64,000 nt of DNA. It comes from Streptomyces chattanoogensis (GTDB lineage: Bacteria > Actinomycetota > Actinomycetes > Streptomycetales > Streptomycetaceae). The notes under the pieces are model-generated. The model saw only the letters and a list, made by a program, of their open reading frames with translations. It made no database searches and had not been told where the DNA came from. Shown here piece after piece: positions 8,364 to 19,005 of this stretch (its first letter is position 1; the number at the start of each line of letters is the position of its first letter). The position numbers and the translations under genes are program-made. The DNA lies in contig NZ_LGKG01000035.1 in NCBI RefSeq assembly GCF_001294335.1, positions 62,001-126,000 on the forward strand, in the 5' to 3' direction.

Positions 8364-9854
8364 ATGACGAGCGTGCGAAAGGACGAGCCGGTACGGCCGA
8401 CGAAGCGGGATGAGGTGGCGGCGGCCGGGAGCGAGCTGATCGGAGGGCCGATCGGCCGGCGCGCGCTGCTCAAAGGGAACTGGCTGACGCCGGTGCGAGT
8501 CGTCGCGCTGGTCGCCATCGGCCTGTTCGCGCTCGGCATGGTGCAGAAGCTGCCGTGCTACAACGGCGGGTGGTTCTTCGGGGCCACGACCCAGTACACC
8601 CACGCCTGTTACTCCGACATTCCGCATCTCTATGTGGGGCGGGGGTTCGCCGATGGGCTGATCCCGTATTTCCAGCGGCTGCCCGGCGATATGGAGTATC
8701 TCGAGTACCCCGTGCTGACGGGTCTCTTCATGGAGGTCGCCTCGTGGATGACACCGCACCCGGGGTCGATCCAGGAGCGCGTCCCCAGCGAGCAGATCTA
8801 CTGGCTGGTCAACGCCGGAATGCTGATGGTGTGCGCCGCCGTCATGGCGGTCTGCGTGGCCCGTACCCACCGCCGCCGTCCCTGGGATGGTCTCCTTGTC
8901 GCCCTGGCACCGGCCTTCGCTCTCACCGCCACCATCAACTGGGACCTGCTGGCGGTCGCGCTGACCGCCGCGGGGATGCTGATGTGGTCGCGCAGCCGCC
9001 CGCTGACGGCCGGCGTCCTGATCGGCCTGGCGACGGCGGCGAAGCTGTATCCGGTGCTGTTGCTGGGGCCGCTGCTGGTGCTGTGCTGGCGTGCGGGGGC
9101 CTGGCGGGCATACGGCAGAGCCCTGACCGGCGCCGTGGTGGCCTGGCTGGTGGTGAACCTGCCGGTGATGATCCAGCACGATGCGACCGGATTCCACATC
9201 CGGGAGGGCTGGGCGAAGTTCTACACCTTCAGCCAGGAACGGCCGGTCGACTTCGGTTCGCTCTGGCTGCTGATCTCGCAGCGCACCGGGAACCCCCTGG
9301 AGGACGCCAACACCTACGCCACGCTGCTGATGATCGTCGGCTGCGGCATCATCGGACTGCTGACGCTCTATGCGCCGCGTCGGCCGCGCTTCGCACAGCT
9401 CGCGTTCCTCGTCGTGGCGCTGTTCATCCTCACCAACAAGGTCTACTCGCCGCAGTACGTCCTCTGGCTCATCCCGCTTGCCGCGCTGGCCCGTCCACGC
9501 TGGCGGGACTTCCTGATCTGGCAGGGCTGCGAGGTCATGTACTACCTGGGGATCTGGATGTATCTCGCCTACACGAGCAACGGCGACAAGCATCAGGGGC
9601 TGCCGCCCGAGGGCTATCAGCTCGCGATCGTGCTGCACCTCCTGGGCACGCTGTACCTGTGCGCCGTGGTCGTACGGGACATCCTGATGCCGGAGCGCGA
9701 TGTGGTGCGCAGGGACGGGGACGATGACCCGTCGGGTGGTGTGCTCGACCGGGCGCCCGATGTGTTCGTGCTCGGGCAGGCCGCACACGAGCCACGGCAC
9801 GCAGCACACTTCGAAGGGGTGCCGTCGGTGCGCTGGGGCGCCGTACGGAAGTGA
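8364..9854 (+). CDS. GT87/DUF2029-type polyprenyl-phosphate glycosyltransferase-like membrane protein
   Basis: 496 aa polytopic membrane protein with about ten hydrophobic helices from residue 45 onward. It resembles GT-C fold mannosyltransferases (GT87), with an acidic motif near the first loop (YCNGG-like then YSDIPHLY and LEYPVLTG). Such enzymes use polyprenyl-phosphate sugars on the outer face of the membrane. The acceptor is unknown. It could act on cell-envelope glycans, given the PBP upstream. It ends at a strong bidirectional hairpin. Confidence 0.75.
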   Translation: MTSVRKDEPVRPTKRDEVAAAGSELIGGPIGRRALLKGNWLTPVRVVALVAIGLFALGMVQKLPCYNGGWFFGATTQYTHACYSDIPHLYVGRGFADGLIPYFQRLPGDMEYLEYPVLTGLFMEVASWMTPHPGSIQERVPSEQIYWLVNAGMLMVCAAVMAVCVARTHRRRPWDGLLVALAPAFALTATINWDLLAVALTAAGMLMWSRSRPLTAGVLIGLATAAKLYPVLLLGPLLVLCWRAGAWRAYGRALTGAVVAWLVVNLPVMIQHDATGFHIREGWAKFYTFSQERPVDFGSLWLLISQRTGNPLEDANTYATLLMIVGCGIIGLLTLYAPRRPRFAQLAFLVVALFILTNKVYSPQYVLWLIPLAALARPRWRDFLIWQGCEVMYYLGIWMYLAYTSNGDKHQGLPPEGYQLAIVLHLLGTLYLCAVVVRDILMPERDVVRRDGDDDPSGGVLDRAPDVFVLGQAAHEPRHAAHFEGVPSVRWGAVRK

Positions 9855-9876
9855 GCCGAGCACGGCGGATACGCAG

Positions 9877-9917
9877 CGGGCCCGGTGCCGCAGACCTCCT
9901 CTGCGGCACCGGGCCCG
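9877..9917. terminator. Bidirectional terminator
   Basis: Perfect 18-bp stem (9877-9894 with 9900-9917) and 5-nt loop between the ends of the convergent GT87-like and alanine racemase-like genes. Confidence 0.9.
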
Positions 9918-9936
9918 TGGCGTTACGGAGGCCGGT

Positions 9937-10968
9937 TCAGCGGTCCACGAGGCGGTCGAACTGAGTGGTGGTGTGCCGCAGGTGGGCCACCAGCTCCTCG
10001 CCGACCTGCGGCTCGGGTGCATCGCCCGGCACGAACAGAATGGACACCTGCATGTGCGGCGGCTCGGCGAACCAGCGCTGCTTACCGGCCCATACATAGG
10101 GCGCCAGATTGCGGTTGACGGTCGCCAGGCCCGCTCGGGCCACGCCCTTGGCACGGGGCATCACACCGTGCAGCGCCTTGGGGGACTCCAGGCCGACGCC
10201 GTGCGAGGTACCGCCGGCCACCACGACCAAGTAGCCGTCGGAGGCCGCCTTCTGCTGGCGGTAACCGAAGCGCTCCCCCTTCGCGACGCGGGTCACATCG
10301 AGCACCGAGCCGCGGTACTCGGTGGCCTCGTGGTCGCCGAGCCACAGCAGCGTGCCGATCCGCGCACGGAAGCGGGTCTGCGGGAACTGCTGCTGGAGCC
10401 GGGCGAGCTCCTGGGCCTTGAGGTGGCTCACGAACATGGTGTGCAGCGGAAGCCGGGCGGCCCGCAGCTGGTCCATCCAGCCGATGACCTCCTCGACCGC
10501 GTCGGACCCGTCGGCGCGGTCCAGCGGCAGATGGATCGCGAACCCTTCGAGCCGCACGTCCTCGATGCTCGCGGCCAGCTTCGGCAGGTCCTCCGGCCTG
10601 ACGCCGTGCCGCTTCATGCTGCTCATGACCTCGATGACCACGCGGGCGCCGACCAGGCCGCCCACACCCTCGACGGAGGAGACCGAGCGGATCGCCCGGT
10701 CCGGCAGCGGCACCGGCTCCTCGCCGTGCCGGAACGGGGTCAGGACCAGCAGATCGCCACTGAAGAAGTCCTTGATGCGGGCCGCTTCGTAGGTCGTGCC
10801 GACAGCGAGGATGTCGGAACCGAGGAGCGTCGCCTCCTCGGCCAGGCGCTCATGGCCGAAGCCGTATCCGTTGCCTTTGCAGACCGGGACCATCCCGGGG
10901 AACTGCTGGAGCACGCTCTGCTGGTGTGCCCGCCAGCGCGCGGTGTCGACGTAGAGGGTGAGCGCCAT
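9937..10968 (-). CDS. Alanine racemase N-domain family protein
   Basis: 343 aa PLP-dependent fold III protein. Lys31 in VPVCKGNGYGFGHE corresponds to the Schiff-base lysine of alanine racemases. The protein is shorter than typical Alr, and the C-terminal domain with the catalytic Tyr is not clear. It may be a racemase with a different substrate. It lies 78 bp downstream of femX on the same strand, which points to cell-wall amino acid supply or modification. Confidence 0.75.
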   Translation of the reverse strand: MALTLYVDTARWRAHQQSVLQQFPGMVPVCKGNGYGFGHERLAEEATLLGSDILAVGTTYEAARIKDFFSGDLLVLTPFRHGEEPVPLPDRAIRSVSSVEGVGGLVGARVVIEVMSSMKRHGVRPEDLPKLAASIEDVRLEGFAIHLPLDRADGSDAVEEVIGWMDQLRAARLPLHTMFVSHLKAQELARLQQQFPQTRFRARIGTLLWLGDHEATEYRGSVLDVTRVAKGERFGYRQQKAASDGYLVVVAGGTSHGVGLESPKALHGVMPRAKGVARAGLATVNRNLAPYVWAGKQRWFAEPPHMQVSILFVPGDAPEPQVGEELVAHLRHTTTQFDRLVDR

Positions 10969-11046
10969 GGCCGGGCCCGGGACCTTTCTCGTAGCTGGGT
11001 GTCTCAGGGTACGAACGGTGCGGTGGAGCTGTCGGCGATGCGCAGG

Positions 11047-12168
11047 CTATCCGCGGAGCGACATCGCGATGTCGAACGCCTTCTGAAGGACCTTGCTGAG
11101 CGGGAAGTCCCACTCGCCGAGGTACTCCGCCGCCTGCCCGCCCGTGCCGACCTTGAACTGGATCAGGCCGAAGAGATGGTCGTTCTCGTCAAGGGAGTCG
11201 CTGATGCCGCGGAGGTCGTAGACCGTGGCGTCGAGCTTGTAGGCGTCTTGCAGCATCTGCCACTGCATGGCGTTCGAGGGCCGGACCTCCCGGCCGATGT
11301 TGTCGGAGGCGCCGTAGGAGTACCAGACGTGCCCGCCGACGATCAGCATGGTCGCGGCGGAGAGGTTCACGCCGTTGTGCCGCGCGAAGTACAGCCGCAT
11401 GCGGTTGGGGTCCTCGGAGTTGAGGCTCTTCCACATACGCTGGAAGTAACCCAGCGGCCGCGGCGTGAACCGGTCGCGCTCCGCGGTGATCTCGTACAGC
11501 CGCTGCCATTCGGCCAGGTCGTCGTAGCCGCCCTGGACGACCTCGACACCGGCCTTCTCGGCCTTCTTGATGTTGCGGCGCCACAACTGGTTGAAGCCCT
11601 TGTGGACCTCTTCGAGGGAACGATTGGCCAGCGGCACCTGGAAGACATAACGGGGCTGTACGTCGGCGAATCCGGCACCGCCCTCCTCGCCCTGCTGCCA
11701 GCCCATACGGCGCAGCTGGTCGGCCACCTCGAAGGCGCGCGGCTCGATATGGGTCGCTTCGACCTCGCGCAGACGCTTGACGTCCTGGTTCTGGATGCCG
11801 GCCTTGATCGCCGCGGCGTCCCAGCGGCGGATGACCACCGGCGGGCCCATCTTCACGGTGAAGGCGCCCTGCTTCTTGAGATGCGCCAGCATCGGCTCCA
11901 GCCAGTCCTTCAGGTTCGGCGTGAACCAGTTGATGACCGGGCCCTCGGGCAGGTACGCGAGATAACGCTTGACCTTGGGAACCTGGCGGTAGAGGACCAG
12001 GCCGGCGCCGACCAGCTCGCCGCTCGCGTCGAACCAGCCAAGGTTCTCCGACCGCCATTCGGCCTTGACATCCGCCCAGGCAGGGACCTGCATGTGGCTC
12101 GCCGCGGGCAGGCTCTGGATGTATGCCAGATGCTGCTCTCGACTGATGGTCCTCAGGGTCAGGGTCAT
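11047..12168 (-). CDS. femX: FemX-type peptidoglycan bridge aminoacyltransferase
   Basis: 373 aa FemABX/GNAT-fold protein. These transfer an amino acid from aminoacyl-tRNA to the stem peptide of lipid II; Streptomyces FemX adds the single Gly bridge (established for the S. coelicolor orthologue). Visible family features: the N-terminal block SHMQVPAWADVKAEW, GLVLYRQVPKVKRYLAYLPEGP, and the C-terminal YGASDNIGREVRPSNAMQW block. The ATG at 12168 is preceded by GAGGAG. Upstream gene of the femX-alanine racemase-like pair. Confidence 0.9.
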   Translation of the reverse strand: MTLTLRTISREQHLAYIQSLPAASHMQVPAWADVKAEWRSENLGWFDASGELVGAGLVLYRQVPKVKRYLAYLPEGPVINWFTPNLKDWLEPMLAHLKKQGAFTVKMGPPVVIRRWDAAAIKAGIQNQDVKRLREVEATHIEPRAFEVADQLRRMGWQQGEEGGAGFADVQPRYVFQVPLANRSLEEVHKGFNQLWRRNIKKAEKAGVEVVQGGYDDLAEWQRLYEITAERDRFTPRPLGYFQRMWKSLNSEDPNRMRLYFARHNGVNLSAATMLIVGGHVWYSYGASDNIGREVRPSNAMQWQMLQDAYKLDATVYDLRGISDSLDENDHLFGLIQFKVGTGGQAAEYLGEWDFPLSKVLQKAFDIAMSLRG

Positions 12169-12297
12169 GCGGGGCGCTCCTCGGCAGGTGTGTCCCCATT
12201 GTCGGGGCTCCGGCTCTCGCGCCGAAGCCTACTGTGACCGGGGAGCGCCCTCACTGGGCCGTACGGGCACGGGCCCGATGCGTCCTGATCCGTTGCG

Positions 12298-12615
12298 CTA
12301 ACCGATGACGCCGCCGAAGAGGCCGCCATGGGCCAGGCCGAGGTAGAAGCCGAAGGCCGCCGCCCCGAGCCCGATGATCAACAGGAAGCGTTCACCCGTC
12401 GTCGACGAGATGAACTGGCCCCAGAGTCCGGTGCCGATACCGACCAGGCCGACCCAGGAGCTGAGCAGGTGCAGCCCTGGGGAAAGGGTGGAGAAGGCGG
12501 CGATCGCCCCGAGGACGATCGTCACGATGGCGAGGGTGTTCTCGACGGGATGCGCCTCACCGTCGCTGTTGAGCAGCGAGATGAGGCTGCGCTGGGTCCT
12601 TACTGCCTGTGCCAT
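12298..12615 (-). CDS. Small membrane protein of unknown function
   Basis: 105 aa with three hydrophobic helices (about 25-45, 48-68 and 78-100) after a polar N-terminus. No catalytic motif recognised. It diverges from the rpsF operon and precedes femX with a 129-bp gap. Confidence 0.7.
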   Translation of the reverse strand: MAQAVRTQRSLISLLNSDGEAHPVENTLAIVTIVLGAIAAFSTLSPGLHLLSSWVGLVGIGTGLWGQFISSTTGERFLLIIGLGAAAFGFYLGLAHGGLFGGVIG

Positions 12616-12845
12616 GCGGCACCTCCGATGACAGGGCGGCGCACTGTAACGCCGCTCACACCCGTTGTGTTCCAGATTGAGGGGTGTCCCGCTCGGATTT
12701 CAACCGGAAGGCTTGAGGAAGGTACTCTGTACGGTCTGCGCCTATGTCTGTCCGGATACTCCGGCCGGGCTCGGTGCGGAACGCATCATGACCCTCCTGC
12801 CACGGAACGACCGTGGCCGCTGAGTCCAAAGGAGGTGGGTTCTAC

Positions 12846-13136
12846 ATGCGTCACTACGAGGTGATGGTCATCCTCGACCCCGATCTCGAGGAGCGCGCTG
12901 TCTCCCCGCTGATCGAGAACTTCCTCTCCGTCGTCCGTGAGGGCAACGGAAAGGTCGAGAAGGTCGACACCTGGGGCCGTCGTCGTCTCTCGTACGAGAT
13001 CAACAAGAAGCCCGAGGGCATCTACTCGGTCATTGACCTGCAGGCCGAGCCTGCGGTTGTCAAGGAGCTCGACCGTCAGATGAACCTGAATGAGTCGGTC
13101 CTCCGGACCAAGGTCCTCCGTCCCGAGACCCACTGA
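12846..13136 (+). CDS. rpsF: 30S ribosomal protein S6
   Basis: 96 aa, usual length. Begins [17 protein letters not shown], typical S6. The strong RBS AAAGGAGGT at 12828-12836 sets the ATG at 12846; an in-frame ATG at 12813 lies upstream of that RBS and is rejected. First gene of the conserved rpsF-ssb-rpsR-rplI operon. Confidence 0.97.
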   Translation: MRHYEVMVILDPDLEERAVSPLIENFLSVVREGNGKVEKVDTWGRRRLSYEINKKPEGIYSVIDLQAEPAVVKELDRQMNLNESVLRTKVLRPETH

Positions 13137-13218
13137 GCGCGCAAGCGTCCAGCGGTAACCGGGTTCGAGTAGCAGCAACACCAGCAGCCAGCAGCACACC
13201 CGCCGAGAGGTTCCCCTA

Positions 13219-13809
13219 ATGGCAGGCGAGACCGTCATCACGGTTGTCGGCAATCTTGTCGACGACCCCGAGCTGCGCTTCACCCCGTCCGGTGCGGCGG
13301 TCGCGAAGTTCCGCGTCGCGTCCACTCCCCGCACCTTCGACCGCCAGACCAATGAGTGGAAGGACGGCGAGAGCCTGTTCCTGACCTGCTCGGTGTGGCG
13401 TCAGGCGGCGGAGAACGTCGCCGAGTCCCTGACGCGGGGTACCCGCGTGGTCGTTCAGGGCCGCCTCAAGCAGCGGTCGTACGAGGACCGCGAGGGCGTG
13501 AAGCGCACGGTCTACGAGCTCGACGTCGAGGAAGTGGGCGCGAGCCTGAAGAACGCCACGGCCAAGATCACCAAGACCGGCGGTCGCGGTGGTCAGGGCG
13601 GCGGCTTCGGCGGCGGCCAGCAGGGCGGTGGCCAGGGTGGCGGCGGCTGGGGCGGCGGCCCCGGCGGTGGCCAGCAGGGCGGTGGCGGTGCTCCCGCCGA
13701 CGACCCGTGGGCGACCGGTGCCCCTGCAGGCGGCGGCCAGCAGGGTGGCGGCGGCGGTGGCTGGGGCGGCGGCTCCGGCGGCGGCTACTCGGACGAGCCG
13801 CCCTTCTAG
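13219..13809 (+). CDS. ssb: Single-stranded DNA-binding protein
   Basis: 196 aa. OB fold in residues 1-110 ([20 protein letters not shown], then [12 protein letters not shown]). A Gly/Gln-rich linker spans about 117-188. The acidic tip ends SDEPPF, which recruits replication and repair proteins. Lies 82 bp after rpsF. A parS palindrome follows before rpsR. Confidence 0.97.
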   Translation: MAGETVITVVGNLVDDPELRFTPSGAAVAKFRVASTPRTFDRQTNEWKDGESLFLTCSVWRQAAENVAESLTRGTRVVVQGRLKQRSYEDREGVKRTVYELDVEEVGASLKNATAKITKTGGRGGQGGGFGGGQQGGGQGGGGWGGGPGGGQQGGGGAPADDPWATGAPAGGGQQGGGGGGWGGGSGGGYSDEPPF

Positions 13810-13836
13810 TCCGTAATCCGGTGCGTCCGGCGCGGT

Positions 13837-13850
13837 GTTTCACGTGAAAC
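13837..13850. other. parS: parS site 6
   Basis: Perfect GTTTCACGTGAAAC in the middle of a 24-bp perfect palindrome (13832-13855), inside the rpsF-ssb-rpsR-rplI operon between ssb and rpsR. Confidence 0.95.
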
Positions 13851-13921
13851 ACCGCCGTGGAACGACCGGGGCGGCCTTGAGGGCGTCAGCACAAACTTCT
13901 TGAACTCACTGGAGAGAGACA

Positions 13922-14158
13922 ATGGCGAAGCCGCCTGCTCGCAAGCCTAAGAAGAAGGTTTGCGTGTTCTGCAAGGAGAAGATCTCCTACGTCGACTACA
14001 AGGACACGAACCTGCTGCGGAAGTTCATCTCCGACCGCGGCAAGATCCGTGCCCGCCGAGTCACCGGCAACTGCACCCAGCACCAGCGTGACGTCGCCAC
14101 GGCCGTGAAGAACAGCCGTGAGATGGCGCTGCTGCCCTACACGTCCACCGCGCGATAA
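13922..14158 (+). CDS. rpsR: 30S ribosomal protein S18, zinc-binding type
   Basis: 78 aa. Cys14-x-x-Cys17, Cys51 and His54 form the zinc ligand set of the C+ type. Streptomyces often carry a second, zinc-free S18 elsewhere under Zur. RBS GGAGAG before the ATG. Confidence 0.96.
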   Translation: MAKPPARKPKKKVCVFCKEKISYVDYKDTNLLRKFISDRGKIRARRVTGNCTQHQRDVATAVKNSREMALLPYTSTAR

Positions 14159-14176
14159 GGGAAGGGTGACCGACAC

Positions 14177-14623
14177 ATGAAGATCATCCTCACCCACGAG
14201 GTCTCCGGCCTCGGCACCGCCGGCGACGTCGTTGACGTCAAGGACGGGTACGCCCGCAACTACCTGGTCCCGCGTGGTTTCGCGATCCGCTGGACCAAGG
14301 GTGGCGAGAAGGACGTCGAGCAGATCCGCCGCGGTCGCAAGATCCGCGAGATCGCCACGATCGAGCAGGCCAACGAGGTCAAGGGCCAGCTCGAGGGCGT
14401 CAGCGTGAAGCTGGCCGTTCGCGCCGGCGACGCGGGCCGTCTGTTCGGCTCCGTCACGCCGGCCGACGTCGCCTCGGCGATCAAGGCTGCCGGTGGTCCG
14501 GACGTCGACAAGCGCCGTGTCGAGCTCGGTTCGCCGATCAAGACCCTGGGCGCGCACCAGGTCTCCGTGCGTCTGCACGCCGAGGTCGTTGCGAAGCTCG
14601 GTGTCGAGGTCGTTGCCGCGTAA
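14177..14623 (+). CDS. rplI: 50S ribosomal protein L9
   Basis: 148 aa, usual length. Begins [30 protein letters not shown], the L9 N-domain, with a long central helix and C-domain. Lies 18 bp after rpsR. Last gene of the operon, followed by a 15-bp hairpin terminator. Confidence 0.97.
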   Translation: MKIILTHEVSGLGTAGDVVDVKDGYARNYLVPRGFAIRWTKGGEKDVEQIRRGRKIREIATIEQANEVKGQLEGVSVKLAVRAGDAGRLFGSVTPADVASAIKAAGGPDVDKRRVELGSPIKTLGAHQVSVRLHAEVVAKLGVEVVAA

Positions 14624-14646
14624 TCGCAGCATCACAGCACCACGCT

Positions 14647-14682
14647 GAAGGGCCGTACCCCATCACCGGGGTACGGCCCTTC
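14647..14682. terminator. Terminator after rplI
   Basis: Perfect 15-bp stem (14647-14661 with 14668-14682), 6-nt loop. It serves rplI (+) and probably also the protease gene (-) in the convergent gap. Confidence 0.9.
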
Positions 14683-14711
14683 GTGGTGTCCGGGGCACCG
14701 CAGACCGGGGG

Positions 14712-15599
14712 TCAGTCCACGTCCTGGGCGTGCTTGTACAGCTCGGCGACGTCGTCGTCGAAGTACGCGGCATAGGAGACGTCGTCCTCGTCGCCCCCGC
14801 CCTCGTGGCCGCCCAGCACGCCGATGACCGTTCCGGTGTGGCTCTTGGGGTCGTAGTCGGCCAGCCAGGGGCTGCCGCTGGTGCCGCCCTCGAAGTCGGT
14901 GCACTGGATGCGCAACTGGGTGTCGCTGAACTTTGTGGTGCGGTTCTGGCAGGAGATCGGGGTGTTGCGGCTGGTGGGATAGCCGGTGATCTTGACCTCG
15001 TTGTCGTAGCCGCGGTCGATGCCGAGGGTGTTGCCGCCCAGGACATCCTGGATCTGCTTGCCGTCCTTCTTGTCGAGAAGGAGGAAGGCCATATCGAGAT
15101 CCTCGTCCTGCGACTTGGCCCAGCGCTTGTCGATGACCACCTTCTTGACCTTCCACAGGCCGCTGGGCTCCTTGCCGTTGCGGTAGTCGGGGGCGAAGAC
15201 GAGATCGTTCACGGTGGTCCCCGCCTCGGCGTCGAAGGCGCAGTGTGCCGCGGTGATCAGCATGTTCCGGCCGGGGCTCTGGACGACGCTTGCGGTGCAG
15301 AAGTGATCGCCGCGGTCGTCCTTCTCGAAGACCACGCCGACCCGGGCGTTCTGCTCCGTTCTGCGCGGGGTGTACGCATTGCCGTCATCGGCCGGGGCCG
15401 ACGCGGCAGGATCCTGGTCCTGGGGGTCCTGGCCCGCCTCGCCGGACTTGCCGAAACTGCTGCGGCCGCCTGCGCTGAAGCGGGTATCGGCCTCCTCCGT
15501 GGCGTAGCCCACCACAGCGGCAGCCACGATGACGATGAACGTCAAGGGCAGAACGGAATTCCTGGCGAACGCGCGCACACGGTCATTATCGACAGCCAC
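14712..15599 (-). CDS. Secreted or membrane-anchored trypsin-like serine protease
   Basis: 295 aa. An N-terminal hydrophobic segment (about 16-33) without an obvious lipobox suggests a signal anchor. An Asp/Gln-rich linker follows. Chymotrypsin/V8-fold catalytic residues are visible: His119 in LITAAHC, Asp169 in DLDMAFLL and Ser241 in GGTSGSPWL. The substrate is unknown. It lies 18 bp downstream of the MATE gene on the same strand. Confidence 0.85.
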   Translation of the reverse strand: MAVDNDRVRAFARNSVLPLTFIVIVAAAVVGYATEEADTRFSAGGRSSFGKSGEAGQDPQDQDPAASAPADDGNAYTPRRTEQNARVGVVFEKDDRGDHFCTASVVQSPGRNMLITAAHCAFDAEAGTTVNDLVFAPDYRNGKEPSGLWKVKKVVIDKRWAKSQDEDLDMAFLLLDKKDGKQIQDVLGGNTLGIDRGYDNEVKITGYPTSRNTPISCQNRTTKFSDTQLRIQCTDFEGGTSGSPWLADYDPKSHTGTVIGVLGGHEGGGDEDDVSYAAYFDDDVAELYKHAQDVD

Positions 15600-15617
15600 T
15601 CGCGGTTACGGGACAGT

Positions 15618-16955
15618 TCAGCGGGAGGCCCCGGTCACAATCCACCGGCCCGAGCGGGTACGGAGCCAGAGCGTCAGCATCCGCACGGTCATCATCAGGG
15701 CCATCGCCCACCACAGGGCGACCAGTCCCCCGCCGAGGGCGGGTACTGCCAGTGCCACCGGCGCGAAGAGAGCCAGCGTCACGACCATCGCCCCGGCGAG
15801 ATAGCGGCCGTCGCCCGCGCCCATCAGAACGCCGTCGAGTATGAAGACGATGCCGGATACCGGCTGGGTGAGCGCCACGACCAGGAGCGTGGTGGTCAGG
15901 GGGCGGTGGACCGCAGGGTCGGCGGTGAAGAGCGGGATGAACAGGGGCCGGGCGAGCGCAACCAGCACGCCGAGGACCAGTCCGGAGGCGATGCCCCACT
16001 GGACCATGCGGCGGCAGGCGGCCCGGGCGCCGTCGCGGTCGCCCGCACCGAGGTAGCGCCCGATGATGGCCTGGCCCGCTATGGCTATCGCGTCCAGGGC
16101 GAAGGCCAGCAGCGACCAGAGCGTGAGCACGATCTGGTGGGCGGCTATCTCGGCGTCGCCGAGCCGGGCGGCGACGGCGGTGGCGATCATCAGGACCGCG
16201 CGCAGCGAGAGGGTCCGGACCAGCAGCGGGGCGCCGGCCTGTGCACAGGCGCGTATCCCCGCCGCATCGGGGCGCAGCGAGGCGCCGTTGCGCCGTGCGC
16301 CGCGGATCACGACGGTGAGGTACGCGGCGGCCATACCGCACTGGGCGAGAACCGTGCCCCAGGCGGAGCCCGCGATCCCGAGGCCGGCGCCGTAGACCAG
16401 GAGGGCGTTGAGCGCGGCGTTGGCGGAGAAGCCGCCGACGGCCACGTACAGCGGGGTCCTGGTGTCCTGGAGGCCGCGGAGCACACCGGTGGCGGCCAGC
16501 ACGACGAGCATCGCGGGGATACCGAGGGCGCTGATGCGAAGGTAGGTGGTGGCGTACGGGGCGGCGGTACCGGATGCGCCGAGGGCTTCGACGAGCCAGG
16601 GAGCGGTGGGCAGCACGGCCGCGATGACCGCGGCGCCGAGGAGAAGGGCGAGCCAGATGCCGTCCATGCCCTGGCGGATGGCAGCGGAGAGATCGCCGGC
16701 GCCGACTCTGCGGGCGACCGCGGCGGTGGTGGCGTACGCGAGGAAGACGAAGACGGAGACGGCCGTGGTCAGCAGCGCGGCGGCGACGCCGAGACCGGCC
16801 AGCTGCGGGGTGCCGAGGTGGCCGACGACGGCGCTGTCGACCATGACGAAGAGCGGTTCCGCGACCAGTGAGCCGAAGGCAGGCAGGGCGAGTGCGATGA
16901 TCTCGCGGTCATGGCGGCGGGGGGCGCGCCGTGGCGTCGCGGGAGCCTGTGTCAT
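15618..16955 (-). CDS. MATE family efflux transporter (DinF-like)
   Basis: 445 aa with 12 predicted membrane helices, starting REIIALALPAFGSLVAEPLFVMVD, the MATE/DinF entry helix. It probably exports cationic or other drugs with Na+ or H+. Divergent from dnaB with 458 bp between. Probably co-transcribed with the protease gene. Confidence 0.88.
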   Translation of the reverse strand: MTQAPATPRRAPRRHDREIIALALPAFGSLVAEPLFVMVDSAVVGHLGTPQLAGLGVAAALLTTAVSVFVFLAYATTAAVARRVGAGDLSAAIRQGMDGIWLALLLGAAVIAAVLPTAPWLVEALGASGTAAPYATTYLRISALGIPAMLVVLAATGVLRGLQDTRTPLYVAVGGFSANAALNALLVYGAGLGIAGSAWGTVLAQCGMAAAYLTVVIRGARRNGASLRPDAAGIRACAQAGAPLLVRTLSLRAVLMIATAVAARLGDAEIAAHQIVLTLWSLLAFALDAIAIAGQAIIGRYLGAGDRDGARAACRRMVQWGIASGLVLGVLVALARPLFIPLFTADPAVHRPLTTTLLVVALTQPVSGIVFILDGVLMGAGDGRYLAGAMVVTLALFAPVALAVPALGGGLVALWWAMALMMTVRMLTLWLRTRSGRWIVTGASR

Positions 16956-17142
16956 GCGGGCAATCTAATCTTCCACAGGTAAGAGATGCAATAGCCATGT
17001 GATCCTTACTTTCCGCTGTGCGGAGTCGTCGTCCACGCGCCGTTTGTCGTGATCTTGAACAGGTCGCCGAAGTTTTTCTCCCCCACAGCCTATGGATGAG
17101 GAACGTGCAGGTCAGCGGCGTGTGGTGGAGCTGATTGTGTGC

Positions 17143-17231
17143 TTGTCCACAGTAGTTTCCCCCGGCCCGTGCACAGGATCAGGGGACTTCTCCACAGCTG
17201 GAGGCCCGTCATCCACACGGCCTGTGGATAA
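17143..17231. promoter_or_regulatory. DnaA-box cluster upstream of dnaB
   Basis: Perfect TTGTCCACA (+) at 17143-17151 and perfect TTATCCACA on the minus strand at 17223-17231. Near-matches TTCTCCACA (17188-17196) and TCATCCACA (17209-17217) lie between. These fit the Streptomyces and E. coli DnaA boxes. The rest of the 16956-17413 gap shows no gene. Possible roles are DnaA titration or DnaA control of dnaB. Confidence 0.75.
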
Positions 17232-17413
17232 CCAGATTGGCGGACGGTGCCCGCGGGCCTACCGTGGTCCGGCACCCGCCGCCTGTTCCGGCCTGAGACA
17301 TCGTCCGAACTCGACGCGCCGTAACCGGAGTCGGGCGTCTCGATTGTCAGAGCTGTGCCGTAAGAAAGAAGAGCACAGCAAGGTCCGCGTCGCGGACGGG
17401 AGGAGGTGCCGGG

Positions 17414-18886
<1,473 letters not shown>

Positions 18887-18892
<6 letters not shown>

Positions 18893-18969
18893 GGTGGGGG
18901 CCGTGGGGAGCCTCATTTTCCGGGTCCGGCCTCGGAACTCCACGGCCGGTGCGGGGGCTCACCTCACGT
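18887..18969 (+). terminator. Nested inverted repeats at the dnaB end
   Basis: Outer 10-bp perfect repeat (ACGTGAGGTG at 18887-18896 with 18960-18969) overlaps the dnaB stop. An inner 7-bp repeat pairs 18900-18906 with 18940-18946. This could fold into a branched terminator. Confidence 0.5.
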
Positions 18970-19005
18970 GGCGCAGCCTCGTTCGATCTTGGCGCTTGAG
19001 GGCGC

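Noticed and set aside
9700..12237. 845-codon open frame on the plus strand over the racemase-like and femX genes
   Set aside because: Antisense shadow. Both minus-strand genes have clear family motifs and the plus frame does not.
14730..16871. 713-codon plus-strand frame opposite the protease and MATE genes
   Set aside because: Antisense shadow without family motifs; no promoter or RBS.
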